Source: Linanthus parryae (lineage: Eukaryota > Streptophyta > Magnoliopsida > Ericales > Polemoniaceae). From it: a stretch of 64,000 nt of DNA. Of this stretch, positions 56,950 through 64,000 are shown piece by piece; position 1 is the stretch's first letter; the number at the start of each line of letters is the position of its first letter. Under the pieces are notes generated by a model. It was not told the DNA's origin and searched no databases. It saw nothing but the letters and a program-made list of their open reading frames with translations. Location: positions 114,526,088 to 114,590,087 of the forward strand of contig JALGPY010000002.1 in NCBI GenBank assembly GCA_023055425.1, given 5' to 3'. The translations under genes and the position numbers were made by a program.

Positions 56950-58181
56950 TCAAATAGTAAGAATCGCATGGAGCCATTCAATGACTCCAATGAAATTCCC
57001 ATCCACATACGGCTTTGCTCTCTGGTCATTTACATTGAATCTGTTCCCACTTGTATCTTCCACCTCAAGAGATTCCCATGGATAAACTGGAGTAATTGTG
57101 TAGGGACCACTCCATCTAGACTTCAACTTCCCTGGAAACAGCTTTAGTCTGTCATTGAAGATCAGCACTCTCTGTCCTACCTTGAAGTCTCTCGGTATGA
57201 TGTGCCAGTCGTGCCACTGCTTTGTCCTTTCCTTATAAATTTTTGAACTCTCATATGCCATCAATCGAAATTCCTCAAGTTCAAGTAGTGCTTGTTTCCG
57301 TTGCTCACCTGAGAGCTTAGAATCCAAGTTGATCTTCTTCAAGGCCCAGAACGTCTTGTGCTCAAGTTCCACCGGAAGATGACACGACTTCCAAAATACT
57401 AGCTGGTGGGGAGACATGCCTAAAGGGTCCTTGTATGCAGTCCTATATGCCCATAAGCTATCATCTAAATGCAGGGACCAATCTTTGCGTCCCAGATTGA
57501 GTGCCTTCTCTAGAATCCCCTTTATCTCTCGGTAAACTTCTGCTTGCCCATTCGACTGCGGATGATAAGCTAGTGATATCTTATGTGTCCTTACCCCATA
57601 TTTTCTCAAAACATTGGCAAAGACTTTGTTCACGAAATGCGATCCTTCATCACTGATAATGGCTCTGGGAGTCCCAAACCGTGTGAATATGTTCTTGCGG
57701 ACGAACCTCTCTACAATAGCTCCATCATTCTTGGGACAAGCCATTACCTCTACCCACTTAGTCACATAATCCACAGCTAACAGTATATAAATATTTCCAA
57801 GTGAAGAGGGGAATGTTCGCATGAAATCAATGCCCCACACGTCAAAGGGCTCCACTTCCAACACGAAATTTTGAGGCATCTCATTTCGGTTGGAGATGTT
57901 GCCGGTTCTCTGACACCGATCACACTGCTGTACAAATAAATGAGCATCCTTATATAAAGAAGGCCAATAAAACCAAATTTGAAGTACCTTAGCTACAGTG
58001 CCCGTTTTGCCAAAATGTCCTCCGCAATTCAGTTCATGGCAATGTCTAAGAATATCCAACTTGTCTGGCACAGCTACACATCTTCTCAACACATTATCAG
58101 CTCCTAACTTGAACAGATAGGGATCATCCCAAAAATAGTGTCGTGCATCTGAGAAGAACTTCTTTTTCTGATGGATGGTCA
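56950..58181 (-). pseudogene. Athila-type integrase (N-terminally truncated pol)
   Basis: An open frame of about 410 codons. N-terminal zinc-binding HHCC region: [20 protein letters not shown], then CDRCQRTG. Catalytic core: Asp in WGIDFM, Asp in [10 protein letters not shown], Glu in YREIKG. Then [20 protein letters not shown], the Athila/Tat-type [17 protein letters not shown], and a C-terminal [18 protein letters not shown]. This end of the Ty3/gypsy polyprotein inserts element DNA into the host genome. No stop or frameshift is seen within it. It is cut at 58182 by the Ang5 LTR, and the apparent ATG there is formed by the junction. Protease, reverse transcriptase and RNase H are missing. 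Confidence 0.85.
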
Positions 58182-59081
58182 TGTTGGAATAGATTCCCTA
58201 GAGGCAATCTAGTTTAGTATGAATTATTGTGGCTAGAAATTCATTTATTATTTATTGGATATTTAATATAATGAAGTCCTTAGATTTACAATTGTGTTGT
58301 TTATCTTAAATATCCCTAGTAAGTATAATGATTAATGGGACAATCATCTATAGACTAGTATGGGGTTGGATTGATATGGAGATATCACGATCCAACACAT
58401 AGGTGTGCATTAGGGAATGTTGCACTGGATTGACCCATCTCCGAGAAGGCTACATACACGTTATGTTGAGTCACAAGCGCTTCTCGCGGTGCAATGGTAT
58501 TGTCATCCTTAGACTTGAAGTCACTAGATATTCTAGTTGTGGATTATTGTGATCTTCGTAGCGTTAAACGCTACACCGTAACTGCGTAGTTATGAAGGCG
58601 TGTACTGGATACAATAAGAAGCAAGCTTAGAGATCTTAGTGGACGTAGATAGAATTTGTACCTCCCACATAACGGGAGCAAATATCCTAGGCCACTCGAG
58701 GGATAGTGCTTATAGAATGTCTGGCCAGACTCAAATAAATCAATATGGGATATTGATGTTATTTGCACGAATAAGGCTATTTCCATGGATCTAGAAACTA
58801 TGGATTGGATATACGAGTGTGACTTGTATGTCTCGTGTCCAATCCGGATATAGAGACAAAGGGATGAGACAATTACTTGTACAAAGGTTGTCAAGATGAC
58901 TATTCTATTAGTTTGCTAGAATGGATGTTTTGCTAGAGACTGCTCCATATTAGCAAATAGTTGCTACCAACTAGATAGAACCTATGGGGTCACACGCTAT
59001 ATAGAGTTGAACTAGATTTGGGAATTAATTAATTGGATTAATTAATTAGAAGGATCACTTTGCAAACCCTTGCAAACTTAG
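58182..59081 (+). repeat. Ang5: Angela-like LTR, 5' two-thirds
   Basis: It starts TGTTGGAATAGATTCCC at 58182 after GGTCA (58177-58181, probable target duplication) and stays very close to the Ang4 LTR as far as TTGCAAACTTAG. There it is cut by the Tekay-type LTR. It lacks the TATA part. Whether it was a solo LTR or a full element cannot be told. Confidence 0.88.
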
Positions 59082-61122
59082 TGTCACGACCCCCTTTCCC
59101 GGACCCCAATTTATTAATTCGAGACCGAGGGTCGAGACTGGCCACCAAGGCCTCAAACGAAAACCCATGTGGGCTGAACCGTTTCACAAAAATAAAATAG
59201 AGATTTGGTTTATAAAATAAAGTGCGGAAGCGAGTTAAAATTATCGGGGTCAACCTGAAATATTTTCAGAATAGTCAAAAATATTGTATTATTGTCAAAC
59301 TTTATTGAAAATGAGTTATTAAAAGATTAATAAAAATTTAGTTATTAAATAAAATAGTATTTGACAAGTTATTTCATAAAACGTGTCATTTCTGAATAGT
59401 AGTTGTGAAATCGTCAATTTAGTAATTTATCGGTTCAACCACGATGAGCGGATCAGAGACGAAACTTAATGCCAACTAAACTACTTACCGCAAAATAATT
59501 GATATCACAAATATCTCCAAATAATAACATCAAACATATCATGCTCCAAATAACTCACAACAGTCTCCAGTACAATACTTCATGCCATAAAAGGACAACA
59601 TCGTCATAATATCGACAAAGACTAAATCATAAACAGCTACAAAAACCACCAACGGTCCTGCCTCGGAATTTCATATTATTTCGCCTGTGTCGTGTCGCGT
59701 GAAAAATATTTAGTTTAAACAAAATGAGCCACAAAGCTCAGTGAGGGGTTTTCTCCCCTTTATATTTCAAAATAACAAGTTTATCAAAACTTACTGATAA
59801 CTGACGGAAATGATATTTTACGGATAATGCTAAAACGGAACTGATAAGCAGAATATTTTCAGAATAATCGTGCCAGATATTCTCAAACTAAATACTTTAC
59901 GAAATTTCTCATATTAGAGAACATAAATTCAGAGTCAGCTAATGCCATTGGTAACCATCGTATCATACAGAAATTTTGACATGTCCAGAAAACGCCATCT
60001 TTGTGGCACATCGCATATTATACCCTGCGACCGGGCCAGAAACCCATCTAGTATATCCCGATGGCAGGCCACAAATACTCAAGTGGCCCAAGGCATAACG
60101 TCGTCACAAAGTGTCTAATTAATTTGTATGACACATTTTTATTTGTCCAAGTTACAAAATATACCATACTAAAATCGTAATTTTCATTAAAGGGGAGCAC
60201 AAAAGGTCAAGTTTTAATCACATTCAGAAAGTTGTTTCCAAGTCATATAGTCAAAATTCCATTGTTTATAACATGGGTCACAAAACTGAAATTTAGTAGC
60301 AAAAATGTAACACTTGTAGGACAGTAAAAAATTTCATAAATATATAACATATAGCAAAAATAAATAATACTACTCACTTCAACGTTTGTATACGTGAAGA
60401 CGGCTCATTTTCAGAAATCGTTCTTCCAAAATAATTCCAATAAATGCTCCAAAGAGATGCACTTTCTCCAATTGTTGTGGTGTACCCAAAACATTAACAA
60501 ATTTTCCTTCCTTTCTCCATTAATTCCCATCCGAACAACACTCCTATTATTTCTCTCTTTTTTTCTTTCTTCTTTTTTTTTTCTTCCGTGCGGCACTTCT
60601 CTCTCTCATTTTTTCTTCTCTTCCCTTCTCTATTGCACCCGTGAACTCACTCTCTCCCTCTTTCTCTCTTTCTTGTTTGTTTCTCCAAAGGTGCCTATTT
60701 ATTGGGGAGAGTTGCTGAATTTTTCTCAAAACTTATCACAAAAATCAACACAAGTGTGGGCCCCACTTTTCACATTAATCAACACACCCCTTGTTTTTCT
60801 CTTCTTCTTCTTCTTTTTCCTTCTTTCCTTCGGCCGAACCAACACATAACACTTCTCATTTTTCTTTTCTTTTTCTTTTATTTTTTTTTAATTATTTGAA
60901 GTTAGCTACTACCACCTATTTATGAGTTGGTACTAAAACTTTCTCTTATTTTCATATAAACCCCAAATATTATTACACTAATATTTTTTTTTCTTGTTCA
61001 ACAAATATTGTAACTAGCTAATTTCAAAAGTTATCATACTAAAAATAAAGTTAAGAGCAATAAATTAACTAAAAAGATGAGTAATTAGCAAATTGTATTT
61101 AAGTATAATACGGGGTATTACA
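59082..61122 (-). repeat. 3' LTR of the Tekay-type element
   Basis: 2041 bp, from TGTAATACCCCGTATTATAC at 61122 to ..GGGTCGTGACA at 59082 on the minus strand. It is AT-rich with a long pyrimidine-rich stretch at 60540-60890, and the minus strand has AATAAATAGGC near 60694-60704 as a possible TATA box. ORFs in this stretch are low-complexity artefacts. Confidence 0.78.
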
Positions 61123-61140
61123 CTCTCCCCTACTTATAGA
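61123..61140 (-). promoter_or_regulatory. Polypurine tract of the Tekay-type element
   Basis: The minus strand reads TATAAGTAGGGGAGAG directly before TGTAATACCCCG. Confidence 0.7.
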
Positions 61141-61169
61141 AGTTTGGTCCCCAAACTTAGGTTTTTACC

Positions 61170-61620
61170 TCAACACAAATGTAGATAGTGATTTCGCATC
61201 TCATATTCTCATTCCCAAGTCGCTTCTTCCACCAAATGATTTCACCAGAAAAATTTTAACTAGCGACATGACTTTGTTGCGCAATACTTGATAACGTCGA
61301 TCCAAAATTTTCACCAGCGTCTCGACGTAAGATAAATCTTCCCTTAGCTCCGAAGACTGATATGTTACACATGCTTGTGGTCATAGACATACTTCTTAGT
61401 CATCAAAACATGAAAGACATTATGGACATTACTAAGCTCTGACGGTGGCGCAAGTCGATAAGCTACCTGTCCAAATCGCTCGAGAATTTCATGACCTATC
61501 TCGGATTTTAGCTTTCATTTCTTTCCTAACGTAGTGCACCTTTGGTCAGCCAGACTCCTAAGTACACAAAATCTCCAACCTCAAATTCTAAATCCCTATT
61601 TATTTTTTTATTTAAGATTT
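61170..61620 (-). pseudogene. Tekay-type integrase end and chromodomain-like tail, decayed
   Basis: In shifting minus-strand frames one can read EFEVGDFVYL (about 61600), then ERFGQVAYRLAPPSELSNVH and NVFHVLMTKKY (61480-61385), and a tail with ETLVKILDRRYQVLRNKVMS and LVKIF (about 61325-61250). These match the C-terminal integrase and the tail after it in Tekay/Del chromoviruses. Stops and frame changes are frequent. Confidence 0.65.
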
Positions 61621-64000
61621 CCCACTAAGGTCTGACTTGAGGTAAATTTATCACTTCATCACAACCTCTAAATAAGACATAATTCACCAATTTCTCAATG
61701 CAAGCATGTAGGCCACCAAATATTAATGAAGAGTCATGACGCCAAAACAATATTCATTGTCAATGTGATTCTTCAGCAAGTATACGACTTACCTTAAAAT
61801 CATTACATCACCAAAGTATTTATTTTCCTCGTAACAGAAACAATGAGCATCACACATCATAATAAGATTATAGCACTGTCTCATAAGAATCAACCTCGAA
61901 ATTATTGATCATAACTCAATAATTTGAAACTAATTTTCTCCAATTGACCCAAATATGTCTTTAGAAGAATCATCAAATACCACATGTCCTATTTACTTTC
62001 AAGTGTTATTCACCCCGAATGGACTCTGCAATCACTCCAAAGCCAATCCACTCTAGCAACTTCATGTCTCATATGAGAATTTCAAAGAGAATCTCACTAT
62101 AAAATTAAATATCAATTAAGCATCGATCGCATTAGCCAAATCACCACTACATATCAACAACCTTTAGTCTTCATTCTGTCTTAACAGGAAATCCCCCAAG
62201 CATAAATAATCTAATATTCTCACTGTTGCATAACACCATATTGCAAAGTTTTCAGCTTACCTTTCAATAACATTTTGACGCTTAGATCATGATTTAAAGT
62301 TCCCAAAAAAAAGGTAATAGAAGAATATAGTGTAGTCACCTCCCTTGAGTTGTCTTCTAATGACATCGAACTAATTAGTCAATACCACATTCATAACAAT
62401 ATTCAACAATTGCCTTTCAGCCAATAATCCATACTTTTCACCCCAAGTATCTGAATAAACAAAACGCGGACGTGTCTCTTCGTAAAACAGTTCACTTAAC
62501 CAGAAACTTTCAACTTCAAACCTTTTTTAAATCCCCATATCTCTTGGATACGTCTTTGCGAACAAAAATAATTGTAGCTTAGTTGTGGACTACTGAAATA
62601 AAACTATTTACTAATGAGGTAATGTCACAAACCTCAATGTCAACTTATAAAATCGCATTAGTTTCTGATCTAGTAAACGAATGAAATCCCATTGTCAAAA
62701 TTTTGTCTCACTAAGTATTTAATAACCACACTGTCAACGTAAAATAATTTTTTTGAGTCTATCGTTGAAGGATCAACCTAACCAATACTTTCTACCCAGT
62801 ATCAGTTTTTAACCTCAAAATAATTTACTGCAACATCACTTCACATGTAAGAGAAGTCATACATCCCCTATTGATGATTTTACCCATAAATTCAAGAAAG
62901 ACAGTCCAAATAAGTAAAATATTTTTCTCCACATACCGAACAACGAAAGTACTTGTAGCAATATATCCACAATAACATCTATATTTGTGACTAATTTCTT
63001 TGCATAACTAAAATATAACTGGTCTTATTAATTTAACATGAAATACGAAACTCCAAATTCACCCAACAAATAAACTTTCTCAAAAAGATAGTCTGAGCTC
63101 CTTAGCAATATCAAACAATGATACTCCTGCATAAATTACAGTCATATTTTTTTAAGCCATGAAAAATCACATTGTCCCATATTTGATAACACTGTAGTTG
63201 TTGGGAAGAGAACTATTGTCCAATGTTACAAACTTTTTCTAACTTCTTTCGTCATGAGAACTTGTCTTCATTTCCCAAAGTGTCTAACTCAAACCTGAAA
63301 TTTCAATACTAGACAGGCTCATATTCACCCATACCAAACATTATATATATATATATATATATTGTAACTAAGGTCTAAAATTTAAAAAAAAAATGTATCC
63401 CCCACATATATCAAACTCAATGCATTCTCCTGGTCTTCGGTCTTCCTCCATTTTTTTTTTATTTTTTTTAACTCAAAATGATTCTTTGAGCTCCAAAACC
63501 AAAACTTAACACCAAAATAGCAGTTAAAACCCACACCGCATATTCCAAAAGATAACTTAAATCAGTCACACCATCATCAACCATCGAAAGCATTTTTCTC
63601 ACTAACAGTTTTAGACATGGGTTACAAATTATCTTCATACACCACTATTGAAAACACTTGTAGCATCATTCGAACAGTGAGCTTAAACGTCATAACCAAT
63701 TTCACACTTGGACCAAGGAATGACGAAAAATCTCATAGATCAAATGACATAAAACATAAAACCATGCCTCCAATTCTCAACACGAATTCATTTCACCAAA
63801 AAGAATGTAACTTCCTTACCACTATACTTGTGGATAAATTGGTGTACCACTCCCGATTCTTATAAAAATATCAACTTGTATGCAATAAGACTATCACTAT
63901 TAGAAAGAAATTTTCATTTATCAAATGTTTTTTTTTTCTTTTTCAAATCCCACTTATCAAATAATGAATCAAGAGTACTCATTTTCTCTTCTCATATTAT
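61621..64000. other. Eroded AT-rich DNA after the Tekay-type integrase end
   Basis: I see no readable pol domain, gene or RNA. It could be heavily mutated pol of the same element or unrelated old repeats. An AT dinucleotide run lies at about 63343-63362, and T runs near 63451-63470 and 63929-63939. Confidence 0.35.
63343..63362. repeat. AT dinucleotide microsatellite
   Basis: An uninterrupted run of about ten TA units. Confidence 0.8.

Larger units (their letters stand above)
50077..58181 (-). mobile_element. AthB: Athila-like Ty3/gypsy element, 3' part
   Basis: On the minus strand: integrase (58181-56950), spacer, LTR-like module (about 56460-55920), ORF2 upstream region, ORF2 remnant (55260-53949), tail, then 3' LTR (51889-50077). 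Integrase sequence and layout fit the Athila clade. The 5' part is cut off at 58182 by Ang5. It inserted in the SIRE-like element; the 5 bases before it (ATACA, 50072-50076) would be the target duplication, but the other copy is not in view. Confidence 0.75.
59082..64000 (-). mobile_element. Tekay/Del-type chromovirus (Ty3/gypsy), 3' part
   Basis: 3' LTR at 59082-61122, a polypurine tract at its right edge, then the decayed end of an integrase with a chromodomain-like tail. The LTR tips (TGTAATACCCCG at the start, GGGTCGTGACA at the end, minus strand) are typical of Tekay/Del elements. CTTAG at 59077-59081 would be the left target duplication. The rest of the element, if present, is beyond 64000 or unrecognisable. 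Confidence 0.75.

Noticed and set aside
58180..58182. ATG as the natural start of the AthB integrase frame
   Set aside because: It spans the Ang5 insertion junction (CA of the target plus T of the LTR) and is created by the insertion.
60394..60899. Membrane-like ORFs rich in Phe and Leu
   Set aside because: They come from a pyrimidine-rich tract inside the Tekay-type LTR, with no signal of a real membrane protein gene.

Overview
The window is plant nuclear DNA, most likely from a eudicot. The evidence is long LTR retrotransposons with plant-type primer sites, a CACTA DNA transposon, and one intron-containing host gene with a plant-type BTB/POZ product. No bacterial, organellar or CRISPR feature is seen. 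I could not name the species. Almost everything outside about 20.1-24.2 kb is nested or broken transposable elements. The work was done by eye and no search was run, so family names rest on motif recognition.

Layout. 1-4470: 3' part of an Athila-like Ty3/gypsy element on the minus strand (AthA: partial LTR, tail, broken downstream ORF). 4471-4826: Angela-like LTR fragment. 4827-10477: probable Tat/Retand-type element, LTR on the minus strand, with a decayed plant-mobile-domain (PMD) gene lying antisense to it. 10478-18879: Angela-like Ty1/copia element, minus strand (Ang1), both outer tips lost. 18880-19048: older Angela-like LTR piece. 19049-20078: 3' end of a small Ty1/copia element. 20590-22269: the only intact host gene, a three-exon BTB/POZ gene on the minus strand. 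22.4-24.2 kb: unique intergenic DNA. 24.2-26.5 and 33.57-34.12 kb: plus-strand Athila-like LTR, primer site and leader (AthC), split by Ang2 (26497-33565, minus, target duplication TCCAC). 34122-37791: Angela-like deletion derivative (Ang3). 37792-39099 and 48936-50076: SIRE-like Ty1/copia LTR and downstream ORF, split by Ang4. Ang4 (39100-48935, plus, target duplication CTTAC) is nearly full length, and a 1.3 kb CACTA element (47317-48639, duplication ACA) sits in its 3' LTR. 50077-58181: Athila-like element, minus strand (AthB: 3' LTR, tail, broken ORF2, LTR-like module, long integrase). 58182-59081: Angela-like LTR fragment (Ang5). 59082-64000: Tekay/Del-type chromovirus, minus strand (2 kb LTR, decayed integrase tail, then eroded DNA).

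Insertion order where readable: the SIRE-like element landed in the Ang3 LTR, Ang4 landed 5 bp inside the SIRE-like LTR, and the CACTA element landed in the Ang4 3' LTR. AthB inserted in the SIRE-like element, Ang5 inserted in the AthB pol gene, and the Tekay LTR inserted in Ang5. The two Ang4 LTRs differ at only 8 of 1431 positions by hand count, so Ang4 is young and the CACTA insertion is younger.

The most interesting signals are: clusters of short perfect palindromes, with different sequences, inside three LTR families; a spliced PMD gene carried antisense in an LTR element; an LTR-derived module placed just upstream of the Athila downstream ORF; and very recent CACTA movement.
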